The notes beneath the pieces were generated by a model. It saw only the letters and a program-made list of their open reading frames with translations, had not been told where the DNA came from and did not search any database. DNA of 64,000 nt from an archaeon (GTDB lineage Archaea > Aenigmatarchaeota > Aenigmatarchaeia > GW2011-AR5): contig JANQNA010000002.1 of the NCBI GenBank assembly GCA_028279825.1, positions 102,329-166,328 on the forward strand. The letters are read 5' to 3'. Within the stretch, counting starts at the first letter, position 1. The number at the start of each line of letters is the position of its first letter. Both the position numbers and the translations under genes were made by a program. Of the stretch, positions 38,246-46,062 are shown piece by piece.

Positions 38246-39334
38246 ATGAAATGTGTGATCGTGCATTATAGTGAAATAGGGACTAAAGGACGAAACAGAA
38301 GGTTTTTTGAGAAGAGACTTACAGAAAATATCAGGAAGATCACAGGAAAGGCCACGCTGAAAAATAGCCGAATAATCTCCGGTACCAAAAATGCAAACAA
38401 GCTTGCGCTGATACCGGGCATATCAAATTATGCTTTGGCAGTGGAGGTTCCTTCTAAACTTCCTAACATTAGGAAGGCAGTTTTGGCTGTCGCCAAGAAG
38501 AGCAAAGCCAAGACTTTTCGTATTACAGCAACGAGATCAAACAAGAATTTTTCATTGAATTCCCTGGAGTTACAGCATAATCTGGGAAGATCTGTGAGGA
38601 AAAAATGTGAGCTGAAGAATCCTGAGCTGGAGATATTTGTTGAGGTAGCCGACAAGACATATGTTTACGGGGAGAAACTGCGCGGTCCCGGCGGTATGCC
38701 TGTCGGGTCTGCAGGAAGGGTAGTATGCCTTTTGTCTGGTGGTATAGATTCTCCGGTTGCTGCTTACAAAATGATGACGCGCGGCTGCAAAGTGATTTTT
38801 GTTCATTTCCACAATTTTGACCCTTTCATGACGAAGATAAAGAAGCTGACAGAAATACTGGCAAAATTCCAGGGAAAATCTACTCTTTATCTTGTACCGT
38901 TCAAGGAGGTCCAGGCGGAAATCATAAAGAAAACAGATCCCAAATACAGGATGCTTCTTTACAGAAGGTTAATGATGAAAATTTCTCAGGAAATTCTCAC
39001 TAAAGAAGGAGCTCTAGGCCTGGTAACGGGTGACAGTGTTTCACAGGTAGCCTCACAGACACTTGAAAACCTGAACGTAATACACGATGCAGCAACCAGT
39101 CCAATATTCTCACCGTTAATTGGTACAAACAAGCAGGATATAGTAAATGAGGCCCAGAAGATAGGGACTTATGATACCTCGATAAGGCCTTATGATGACT
39201 GCTGTTCTGTGCTCATAGGTAAACACCCAGCTACAAGGGCTGAAATTAAACCTGTGAAGGCTCTGGAGAAGAAGCTAAAAATAGAAACGCTGATCAAGAA
39301 AGCTTTAAAGAAAAAGGAAATGGTAGTGATATAA
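38246..39334 (+). CDS. thiI: tRNA 4-thiouridine synthetase ThiI
   Basis: 362-aa enzyme that adenylates U8 of tRNA for thiolation. A THUMP domain (about 50-160) precedes the PP-loop CLLSGGIDSPVAAYKMM (about 160-176) and a C-terminal region with the conserved cysteine in YDDCCSVLIGKHP. No rhodanese domain is present, as usual in archaea. Cysteine desulfurase (30704) could donate sulfur. The TAA overlaps the next ATG. Confidence 0.88.
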   Translation: MKCVIVHYSEIGTKGRNRRFFEKRLTENIRKITGKATLKNSRIISGTKNANKLALIPGISNYALAVEVPSKLPNIRKAVLAVAKKSKAKTFRITATRSNKNFSLNSLELQHNLGRSVRKKCELKNPELEIFVEVADKTYVYGEKLRGPGGMPVGSAGRVVCLLSGGIDSPVAAYKMMTRGCKVIFVHFHNFDPFMTKIKKLTEILAKFQGKSTLYLVPFKEVQAEIIKKTDPKYRMLLYRRLMMKISQEILTKEGALGLVTGDSVSQVASQTLENLNVIHDAATSPIFSPLIGTNKQDIVNEAQKIGTYDTSIRPYDDCCSVLIGKHPATRAEIKPVKALEKKLKIETLIKKALKKKEMVVI

Positions 39335-39993
39335 TGAAGACGTATGCTGCGCTTGCGCTGATACTGGCAGTTTCTCTGGGTTTCAGTACCTATTATTATG
39401 AGACTTTGCCTCAGGAAATCCCTGTTCACTGGAACATGGAGGGTGAAGCTGACGGGTTTATGGATAAGAGTATAGGTGCATTTCTCTTGCCGGGTGTGAT
39501 ACTGTTACTTTCTCTACTATTTGCGGTTATACCGAGGATTGATCCTTTAAAGCGTAACATCAAGAGCTTCATGAAGTATTACCAGGGATTCATTGTTTTG
39601 ATTGCTCTCTTTATGCTGGGCATTCATATACAAATGATATTCTGGTCTGTGGGTATACAGGTAAGCCCCAGCTTTACGGTACCTATTGCCGTAGGTATTC
39701 TTTTCTACTTTGCGGGTGTCATGATGAAACACTCAAAGAGGAACTTTTTCATTGGTATACGTACACCATGGACACTTAGCTCTGACAAAGTCTGGGCGAA
39801 GACACATAAGAGGGGTTCTATACTTTTCAAGATTTCAGGTGTACTGGCAATTGTCGGGGTTTTGACAGAATATACAATGTGGTTCATCCTTGCCCCTGTT
39901 ATACTTTCAGTTATTTATCTTTTTGTGTATTCTTACTATGCATACAGTGGTGAAAATGATAACAAAAAACGAACTAATAGATCTTCTAAATAG
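39334..39993 (+). CDS. DUF1648/SdpI-like membrane protein
   Basis: 219 aa with six to seven membrane segments. The N-terminal DUF1648 block is YYETLPQEIPVHWNMEGEAD, followed by DKSIGAFLLPG. The second half is SdpI-like (FFIGIRTPWTLSSDKVWAKTHK). Bacterial SdpI gives immunity to a secreted toxin; here the function is open. It overlaps the ferritin-like gene by 38 bases. Confidence 0.8.
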   Translation: MKTYAALALILAVSLGFSTYYYETLPQEIPVHWNMEGEADGFMDKSIGAFLLPGVILLLSLLFAVIPRIDPLKRNIKSFMKYYQGFIVLIALFMLGIHIQMIFWSVGIQVSPSFTVPIAVGILFYFAGVMMKHSKRNFFIGIRTPWTLSSDKVWAKTHKRGSILFKISGVLAIVGVLTEYTMWFILAPVILSVIYLFVYSYYAYSGENDNKKRTNRSSK

Positions 39994-40375
39994 GGATCTT
40001 TCTCTGGAGTACGCAGCGGCTGTTCAGTATATACAGCATGCAGCTGTCATGACCGGGGCCCAGTACGGTGACATTATAAAAGAGCTGAAGGTGCATGCGA
40101 CAGAGGAAATCCAGCATGCGATAACCTTGGCAGACCAGATTGATTTTCTTGGCGGAACGCCTACCGTTAACGTTGGTCCAATAAACGTGTCCAGTGACAA
40201 CGTCAAGATGCTTGAACAAGATTTGGCTGGTGAGAATGGTGCTATTGCACGCTACAAGGAAAGAGTTGACCAGGCTGAATCACTGAAAGAATATGCACTG
40301 GCACAACAATTGAGAAACATTCTGGCAATGGAACAGGAACATGCAATGGATCTCCAGAGCGCTCTGGGAAAGTAG
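39956..40375 (+). CDS. Ferritin-like diiron protein
   Basis: 139-aa four-helix protein. Metal-ligand motifs are DLSLEYAAAVQYIQHA (helix 1) and HATEEIQHAITLADQI (ExxH, helix 2), with matching RYKERVDQAE and EQEHAMDLQSAL in helices 3-4. It fits the bacterioferritin/rubrerythrin-like group for iron storage or peroxide protection. Start MITKNELIDLL at 39956 was chosen because GTGGTGAAA precedes it and the family begins there. Confidence 0.8.
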   Translation: MITKNELIDLLNRDLSLEYAAAVQYIQHAAVMTGAQYGDIIKELKVHATEEIQHAITLADQIDFLGGTPTVNVGPINVSSDNVKMLEQDLAGENGAIARYKERVDQAESLKEYALAQQLRNILAMEQEHAMDLQSALGK

Positions 40376-40377
40376 TT

Positions 40378-40695
40378 TTATTGCCCATTCTTTAAACTGT
40401 TCGCGTAATATTCAAGTTTATTCAGTTCTGACGGTTTTCTTTCACTCCACATCATGTATATGGGGTCTAGGCAAGCATTCAAAACATCATCAGCTTCATA
40501 TGAAATATCAAAACCTTCCAAGGCAGTTTGCATGGCAGGAAGCGGGTCGTGTCTGGAATTCCTTGCAAGTTCTGCAAAACGTATTAGTGATTTTCCAATC
40601 CCAGGTTTTTCAAACTCTTCTAAATATCCGTCTTGGATAGCGACTTCTATGTAACTTTTTACGCGTTTCAAATGCTCTGGCGTCTTCGTGAACAT
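40378..40695 (-). CDS. Protein of unknown function (105 aa)
   Basis: Alpha-helical, starting MFTKTPEHLKRVKSYIEVAI. ATG 40695 is chosen because a TATA-like TTTAAGTATG lies about 27 bases upstream and because longer versions of the frame run into tRNA-Cys. Convergent with the ferritin-like gene, 2 bases between stops. No family recognised. Confidence 0.55.
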   Translation of the reverse strand: MFTKTPEHLKRVKSYIEVAIQDGYLEEFEKPGIGKSLIRFAELARNSRHDPLPAMQTALEGFDISYEADDVLNACLDPIYMMWSERKPSELNKLEYYANSLKNGQ

Positions 40696-40763
40696 AGCCA
40701 GTACGTTCACAAAAGCATACTTAAACCTTTTTGATGAACAGAGTGATAGAGTACTGAACTTAA

Positions 40764-40834
40764 GCTGGGATGGCAGAACGGCTATGCGCTCGCCTGCAGA
40801 GCGGGACAAGGGAGTTCGACTCTCCCTCCCAGCT
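40764..40834 (+). tRNA. tRNA-Cys (anticodon GCA)
   Basis: 71 bases: acceptor GCTGGGA/TCCCAGC, D arm GCAG-AACGGCTA-TGC, anticodon arm CTCGC-CTGCAGA-GCGGG, T arm GGGAG-TTCGACT-CTCCC. Discriminator U73 is typical of tRNA-Cys. No intron. Confidence 0.93.
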
Positions 40835-40863
40835 CTTAAATTCTTTTTGGATAGTCCAATTGT

Positions 40864-41541
40864 ATGAGATACTTTGATCTTGATGAAGATCTTGATAAGA
40901 CTGGATACTCTGCCACAAATGAAGACCCTGCAATACTAAGAGGATGGGTGTCTGAACTCATGCCAAGACGTACTCTTGCAATAGCAGGCGGCGGAGAGAG
41001 TATATATCTTGGTGTACTACCTGTATCAGGACGGGTTGCCGCAGTTGACTGGTCTTACAGAGCATGTTTTATCACTTTTCTTAAGGGTATTTTACTTGAA
41101 AAATATGGGCCAGATATCAAACACCTGATAAGAGATTCGGGTAAATTTATACGAGTATTAAAAAAACAGGTTTCTGATGTGCCTGACGATCTTGTGAGAA
41201 ATGCAGGATACACCACAAATATGGGTGGTGGTGAGTTTTTTCCTTATGACTACATGGTTGATGTCTGGACTGATACACCTGATGATTTTTTAGGCAAGGC
41301 ATCGGAAAAACTTGATGACTTGACTATTTTTCACATGAATTTTGTCGATATACAAAACCCGCTTGGTTATGATTTTGCTTACACATCCAATGCCCGGACT
41401 GATAATCTTGCACGACTGGTAAAGTTGGGTGGACATGTTTTTTCCTCCGGTTCAACCAGAGATGAAAATTTATGCTTGCGCAGACAGCAGCAAAACAGAC
41501 CTGGTGGCTGGATATATTCTTTGTACGAAAGGGTTGAATAG
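40864..41541 (+). CDS. Probable SAM-dependent methyltransferase-like protein
   Basis: 225 aa. A Rossmann-like start RRTLAIAGGGESIYLGVLPV followed by AAVDWSYRACF resembles SAM motif I and an acidic strand 2, and later HMNFVDIQNPLG and LVKLGGHVFSSG resemble motifs IV-V. I cannot assign a family or substrate. Distinct from the three clearer methyltransferases in the window. Confidence 0.5.
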   Translation: MRYFDLDEDLDKTGYSATNEDPAILRGWVSELMPRRTLAIAGGGESIYLGVLPVSGRVAAVDWSYRACFITFLKGILLEKYGPDIKHLIRDSGKFIRVLKKQVSDVPDDLVRNAGYTTNMGGGEFFPYDYMVDVWTDTPDDFLGKASEKLDDLTIFHMNFVDIQNPLGYDFAYTSNARTDNLARLVKLGGHVFSSGSTRDENLCLRRQQQNRPGGWIYSLYERVE

Positions 41542-41575
41542 TACTCTTTTTAATGATTTTGGAAATAATTCTGGT

Positions 41576-41653
41576 ATGAAAACTTACGCTATGGAACGAG
41601 GGCATGCTACAACAGTGAAGAAAGATATGAAGGCTTTGAGGGAAGAGTCTTAA
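41576..41653 (+). CDS. Possible micro-protein (25 aa)
   Basis: MKTYAMERGHATTVKKDMKA followed by LREES and TAA. A TATA-like TTTTTAATG lies about 28 bases upstream, as for leaderless genes here. The evidence is weak and the peptide is unrecognised; the stretch could also be intergenic. Confidence 0.25.
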   Translation: MKTYAMERGHATTVKKDMKALREES

Positions 41654-41677
41654 ATCCTTTTCTGATAATGTTCTGGC

Positions 41678-41950
41678 ATGGTTTTATCGATACCCACAAC
41701 CTGGCTTGAGGACCTTGGTGCTGCCAGGAGAGTGTCACGCTATGAGATTACTACAACAGGTGAGGACACGAGCGGAAGATACGGTGAAGGACCTGTGTAT
41801 CACTGGTATATTGCCGCTGATCTGGAACTTCCGGATGGCTCAGTTGAAAGAAAGGATGTTCATGTGGTTTGCCTGAATCCTCAGGGGCCAATTGGCGGGC
41901 TCAAGGGTGATTTCAGGAAATTTATGCGAAGGAAGTATCCAAAAGAGTGA
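41678..41950 (+). CDS. Small protein, tandem paralogue A (90 aa)
   Basis: Unrecognised beta-rich protein. It shares TTWLEDLGAARRVSRYEIT, a YHWYIAADLELPDGSVE core and the FRKFMRRKYPKE ending with the next gene (TAILEDTGRAKRVS, HHWRVSADILLPGG, RAEMRRRYPK). A TATA-like TTAAATCC about 27 bases upstream suggests a leaderless start. Confidence 0.6.
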   Translation: MVLSIPTTWLEDLGAARRVSRYEITTTGEDTSGRYGEGPVYHWYIAADLELPDGSVERKDVHVVCLNPQGPIGGLKGDFRKFMRRKYPKE

Positions 41951-41954
41951 TCTT

Positions 41955-42233
41955 ATGTTCAGAAAGATTCTTCATGCCGTGTGGCCGCCAACGGCTATTC
42001 TTGAAGATACGGGAAGAGCCAAGAGAGTATCCACCATGAGTGTGAGATACAAGTGTGCTGACACCACGGTTCCCGGACAGCATCACTGGCGCGTCAGTGC
42101 AGACATATTACTTCCGGGAGGATACGTCATTGAGGATGGTATCAACGTAACTTCCAGAATGAGTTTTCATTACCCGTTTGACGGTATTGCCTTCCAGTTC
42201 AGGGCAGAAATGCGAAGAAGATACCCAAAATAA
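41955..42233 (+). CDS. Small protein, tandem paralogue B (92 aa)
   Basis: Unrecognised. Start MFRKILHAVWPPTAILEDTG at 41955, preceded by GTGAT 6-8 bases upstream. Diverged copy of the preceding gene (see A), produced by an old tandem duplication. Both are soluble and have no signal peptide. Confidence 0.6.
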   Translation: MFRKILHAVWPPTAILEDTGRAKRVSTMSVRYKCADTTVPGQHHWRVSADILLPGGYVIEDGINVTSRMSFHYPFDGIAFQFRAEMRRRYPK

Positions 42234-42237
42234 AAGA

Positions 42238-42597
42238 TTAATTGGGCTTGGCAGTGTTATAATAGAATTTCTCATGGACAATTTTCCCGTTTTTCCATTT
42301 CTGGACTGCTACTTCTGTCACCTTGCGTCTTGTACCGTCCTTGAACGTTATATCCATAAACCATTCTACCATGGCCGTTGAACCGTTAGTTGCCGTGGAA
42401 AGAACTTTAGCGTCATGAATTTTCTTTACGTTCTCCATGAATTCTTTCTCGAATTTCCTGCTGATATTCTTTCCAATTCTTGGCTTGTCTTCGTTTTCCT
42501 GCATCACGACATCGTCATGATAATATTTCTCAAAGGCTTCCATACCCTGTCCTTTCAGGACCATGGATGTAAGACCCTTGACATGTTCTTCTATCAT
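42238..42597 (-). CDS. SnoaL-like (NTF2-fold) protein
   Basis: 119 aa. It starts MIEEHVKGLTSMVLKGQGME and has YYHDDVVMQENEDKPRIG and MVEWFMDITFKDGTRRKVTE, the helix-strand pattern of SnoaL/NTF2-like domains, which bind or isomerise small molecules. GGGGTGATTAT precedes the ATG. Substrate unknown. Confidence 0.75.
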   Translation of the reverse strand: MIEEHVKGLTSMVLKGQGMEAFEKYYHDDVVMQENEDKPRIGKNISRKFEKEFMENVKKIHDAKVLSTATNGSTAMVEWFMDITFKDGTRRKVTEVAVQKWKNGKIVHEKFYYNTAKPN

Positions 42598-42672
42598 ATA
42601 ATCACCCCATTAGAGATAGTCTTTCGGGCTAAAAAGAATTGTGTTGAGGGGTTAAAAAAGGGATTATCTCGA

Positions 42673-43347
42673 TTATTCCAGTAGTGCCATGCATGGATAT
42701 CTAGCAAGCATGTGGTTCATCTTCTCGGGAGGTCTTCTGTCATTTTTAAGTTCTTCGACTTCCTGCCTTGACAGACCTATTACCATTGCGTCTTCCTGCA
42801 TACGTAACAGGTCGACGAAAAATTCAGGGGTTCCGGGTATAGATGATGACTCTTCAACTGCTTGCAATACGTCAGCGTGGAGGGAAATGCCTGAGAATCT
42901 ATTAAGACCTGGATACTCGTAAAAGACACCAACAATTCCTTGTCCTTCTTTTTGTGCAGCGGCTTGTACCCGATCTGTGTACCATTCGTAAAAACCATCT
43001 CCATCACAGCCACGGTAGGCGTCGAACTGGGTAAAGTCAGGCTCAGATTGTAATCTGACAGAAGGTTCGTTCTGCGGATATACGACGAAATACATTTCCA
43101 GGTCTTCCCTATCGTCTACGGTATGATCGCCATAACCACCTTCTAATCTCATGTGAATAGTTTTTGTTGCGTCAGGGATTTCGATTCCTGATATGTATGT
43201 TTCGTGTCCTTCTGTGGAACCTATTACATACCCACGTTGTTCTTTTGAGGCACCACAGTGCCGTTCATATCCGGATAATATTTGCAGCACAGAATCAGGT
43301 ATTGTAACTTTGTGGTTTGGACGACCTTCTATCGTAGTGAATAACAT
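42673..43347 (-). CDS. Degenerate JAMM/MPN-like protein
   Basis: 224 aa from ATG 43347 (ATG 43380 is an upstream alternative that would add 11 hydrophobic residues). The start VTIPDSVLQILSGYERHCG, then KEQRGYVIGST with a Glu, and later GIVGVFYEYPGLNRFSGISL followed by HADV follow the JAMM order (Glu ... HxHP...S...D). The two zinc-binding histidines appear as Tyr (YEY). An inactive MPN fold is thus possible. The C-terminal 60 residues are helical. Confidence in the family is moderate. Confidence 0.5.
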   Translation of the reverse strand: MLFTTIEGRPNHKVTIPDSVLQILSGYERHCGASKEQRGYVIGSTEGHETYISGIEIPDATKTIHMRLEGGYGDHTVDDREDLEMYFVVYPQNEPSVRLQSEPDFTQFDAYRGCDGDGFYEWYTDRVQAAAQKEGQGIVGVFYEYPGLNRFSGISLHADVLQAVEESSSIPGTPEFFVDLLRMQEDAMVIGLSRQEVEELKNDRRPPEKMNHMLARYPCMALLE

Positions 43348-43384
43348 CGATAAAATATATAGGAAAAGAATAAAAAACAAAAAC

Positions 43385-43804
43385 TTATTCGTGGATTCGG
43401 GCTATGAGCATACCAGCACCCAACGAGTACAGGACAGACGCGATTATCTGTGCTACTGTGAATCCAATCGGATAGTCCATACTTGTGAATACAATGAATA
43501 TGGACGGCAGGCCTGCTAAGAGCCAGAACAACAAACCGAACTTCTTACCACGCTGTATGTAGTTTCCTACGAATGACCCCTTGACAGCTCCGTACACGTA
43601 CGTGGCTACAAAACCAAGCACAAACGGGTACAGGAAGAACAGAGTCATTAATGGATCTGTCACTGCACGCATTCCCGGAAGGGTTGCAGCGTCATACGGA
43701 AGAACGGTTGCTACAATTGCACTAACGGCAAGACCCAAAATTAGAATCAGTATGCCGGATGCAATTCCTCCTAAAAGAAATTTCTTTGTGTTCATCATGA
43801 TCAT
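43385..43804 (-). CDS. Four-helix membrane protein
   Basis: 139 aa with four hydrophobic helices (FLLGGIASGILILILGLAV, LFFLYPFVLGFVATYVYGA, FGLLFWLLAGLPSIFIVF, TVAQIIASVLYSLGAGMLIA). It overlaps the SPFH gene stop (ATGA-type junction) and is therefore cotranscribed with it. A later ATG (43798) is also possible. Unrecognised function, perhaps an SPFH-associated membrane partner. Confidence 0.65.
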   Translation of the reverse strand: MIMMNTKKFLLGGIASGILILILGLAVSAIVATVLPYDAATLPGMRAVTDPLMTLFFLYPFVLGFVATYVYGAVKGSFVGNYIQRGKKFGLLFWLLAGLPSIFIVFTSMDYPIGFTVAQIIASVLYSLGAGMLIARIHE

Positions 43805-44649
43805 TCTATGACTTCTGAATCAACAATGAATGGTAATGCTGCATCACCGGTAAGTATTTTTGGCATGATGCCGTTCCACTGCTCTATTGCACGTAGTTTC
43901 AGAACTTCCTGGTTCAGTTTTAATGACTGACCCTGTATCTTTATTGCTTCAGCTTCTGCCGTAGCTTCAATTAACATTGCATCAGCTTTACCGCGGGAGG
44001 CTGTCCTGACCTGGTCGGCTTCTATTGTGATTCTTTGCAGATCCCTTTCAGCCTTCAAAGCATTCTGCTCGGCAACCTGTTTTGCCTCGATTGCCTTTTC
44101 GAATTCAGGACTAAATGAGAAGTCCGTAATTGATATTTCTTCAACAACAATTGATCTGGCGTCCAATCTTTCAACAAGGACGTCCTTGATTTTTTCCTTT
44201 ACTAACGGTCTCTGTGTGATTAACTCTTCTGCGTTGAACAAAGCTGTTGAGGCTTTGACAGATTCTTGAATAGCAGGGTCAATTAGCTTGTCCTCTACAG
44301 TACGAATTCCTCCGACGGTCTGGAATATTGTGTTGACGTCAGTACTTGATAATCTGTAGTTAAGAACAACTTCTGTTGTGACAATCTGCAGGTCTTTGGA
44401 AGCTGCGCTTGACTCGCCGGTAAATCGCTGTGTTTTAACGTCCATTATAGCAACGTTCTGGGCAAAAGGAATCTTGAAGTGAAGACCTTCCTGGAATACA
44501 GTATCTTCTACCTTACCGAATGTTGTCAATACTCCGCGTTCACCGGCACCAACAATTGTGATTGTGCTGGTCAGAATGATTATTATGATTATGAACAGGA
44601 ATATGTTCCTTCCTACACGGCTTGGTTTCTTATGTTTCTGTTTTTCCAT
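43801..44649 (-). CDS. Prohibitin-like SPFH/band 7 protein
   Basis: 282 aa. One N-terminal membrane helix (IFLFIIIIIILTSTITIVG) is followed by the band-7 domain: GERGVLTTFGKVEDTVFQEG, LHFKIPFAQNVAIMDVKTQR, and NYRLSSTDVNTIF. A C-terminal helical region (KAERDLQRITIEADQ) forms the usual coiled coil for oligomerisation. Prohibitin-like scaffolds organise membrane proteins and proteases. The 4-TM gene follows in the operon. Confidence 0.85.
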   Translation of the reverse strand: MEKQKHKKPSRVGRNIFLFIIIIIILTSTITIVGAGERGVLTTFGKVEDTVFQEGLHFKIPFAQNVAIMDVKTQRFTGESSAASKDLQIVTTEVVLNYRLSSTDVNTIFQTVGGIRTVEDKLIDPAIQESVKASTALFNAEELITQRPLVKEKIKDVLVERLDARSIVVEEISITDFSFSPEFEKAIEAKQVAEQNALKAERDLQRITIEADQVRTASRGKADAMLIEATAEAEAIKIQGQSLKLNQEVLKLRAIEQWNGIMPKILTGDAALPFIVDSEVIE

Positions 44650-44709
44650 GGTAATACTCTAAATAGAAATGCATTTAAGCTTCTTTAAGCTGAGTAACGA
44701 TTTATTTTC

Positions 44710-46005
44710 ATGGAATATTGGGACTATAGTAGTGATAATTCTGTTTATGAGTCTTTACAGAACCTTGTGAGAAATTTTGTTTCTTACATGAAGGGAAGCG
44801 CAAACTTCAAGCAGAGCTTCGCGGCTATTCTGCTGTCTATAATAACAGACGTGGTTGCCGGTCTGTTACTGGGTAAACTGGAAGAGACACTTTTGCTATT
44901 GCCAGGATTGATTGTGCTGATACCCGGTGCCATGTCAATGCGCGGCAATATCTTTGGTGCTTTAGGCTCAAGATTAGGCTCTGCGCTGCATATGAAGAGA
45001 CTGGACCACTTTACGATGAGGAGCAAGTATGTCAGGAATAACGTTTATTCCTCTATCACATTAACTGTGTTTACATCTGTTGCCCTAGCCTTCATAGCAT
45101 GGGTATTTCTTCTGGCATTTGGCATAACATCTGTGGGAGTTTTAGATCTACTGTTAGTCTCATTTATTGGCGGTATTGCTTCCGGAGTTATTTTGCTGTT
45201 CATAACATTTGGCGTCTGCTTCATGGCTAATAGAAGAAAGTGGGATCCTGACAGCGTAACAGCACCCCTGATAACTGCGTCAGGCGACTTCTTTACCATA
45301 CCGGCTTTGGCCTTGGCAGCACATTTTGTCTTGGGCGTTGGCTCTATGTTTGTTATGCTGATGTCCGGGTTTGTGCTGGCTGTAGCACTGGTGAGTATAT
45401 TCCTCGTGTTCAAGACGGAGAGTGCTCATGACGCACTGGTCTTCAGGGAAGGTTCATACAGGAACATAGTTGCACAATCTGTTCTGGTCATGCTGTTTGC
45501 CGGGGCATTGAGTGCTCTATCCGGTGTTATTCTGCAATTAAACCTTGAAGCTCTGGTGATGGTCCCCATAATAATTACGTTAATTCCGGCTTTCCTTGAG
45601 GAAGGAGGGAACATAGGCAACATAATGTCCTCAAGGCTGTCGACAAAGCTGCATGCGGGAAGGATGAACACGGATCTTAAGGTGGATAGTGAGATAAAAC
45701 GTGAAATCGTCAATTCGTATATACTTTCTCTTATAGTCTTCCAGATTGTCAGTGTGTTGGTATTCATATTCGGCAGCTATCTTGGAATGGTTGCAATGCC
45801 TTTAGGTAAATTAATGTTTATAGCAGGGATAGCCGGTTTGATTCTGACAACGGTCATTATATTTGTGTCATTCTTCGTGTCTGTGGTATCGTTCAGATAC
45901 AAGATCAATCCGGATAATGTGACCATACCATTAATAACAGGAACGGCTGATCTTATCGGCGTATTCACGCTAATTCTTGTCATAAAGTCGTTTGGTGTAA
46001 TATAG
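44710..46005 (+). CDS. Fused two-domain MgtE-like cation transporter
   Basis: 431 aa with two repeats of about 190 residues. Repeat 1 has LIPGAMSMRGNIFGALGSRL and repeat 2 has LIPAFLEEGGNIGNIMSSRL, the paired MgtE signature, plus DSVTAPLITASGDFFTIPAL and DNVTIPLITGTADLIGVFTL. About ten membrane helices in total. No cytosolic sensor or CBS domain. Homologous to the split pair at 33165-34411. Probable Mg2+/divalent cation transporter of SLC41 type. A TATA-like CTTTAAGC about 28 bases upstream indicates leaderless transcription. Confidence 0.8.
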   Translation: MEYWDYSSDNSVYESLQNLVRNFVSYMKGSANFKQSFAAILLSIITDVVAGLLLGKLEETLLLLPGLIVLIPGAMSMRGNIFGALGSRLGSALHMKRLDHFTMRSKYVRNNVYSSITLTVFTSVALAFIAWVFLLAFGITSVGVLDLLLVSFIGGIASGVILLFITFGVCFMANRRKWDPDSVTAPLITASGDFFTIPALALAAHFVLGVGSMFVMLMSGFVLAVALVSIFLVFKTESAHDALVFREGSYRNIVAQSVLVMLFAGALSALSGVILQLNLEALVMVPIIITLIPAFLEEGGNIGNIMSSRLSTKLHAGRMNTDLKVDSEIKREIVNSYILSLIVFQIVSVLVFIFGSYLGMVAMPLGKLMFIAGIAGLILTTVIIFVSFFVSVVSFRYKINPDNVTIPLITGTADLIGVFTLILVIKSFGVI

Positions 46006-46009
46006 AAAC

Positions 46010-46018
46010 TTTATATAC
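46010..46018 (+). promoter_or_regulatory. TATA-like box of the envelope-protein genes
   Basis: TTTATATAC lies 45 bases before the ATG of the giant secreted protein, the clearest TATA in this part of the window. Unlike leaderless neighbours, it leaves a short leader of about 20 bases (with GTGAT just before the ATG). Confidence 0.5.
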
Positions 46019-46062
46019 TGGTCCCGGGCATTGGTTAAATATTCAGGGCATCAAGTGATTTG

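Noticed and set aside
39334..39993. Toxin-immunity role of the SdpI-like gene with an adjacent toxin
   Set aside because: No small secreted toxin gene is adjacent; the ferritin-like gene overlaps it.
40696..40809. N-terminal extension of the 105-aa gene into tRNA-Cys
   Set aside because: The longer frame would overlap the tRNA; ATG 40695 has a TATA-like box at the correct distance.
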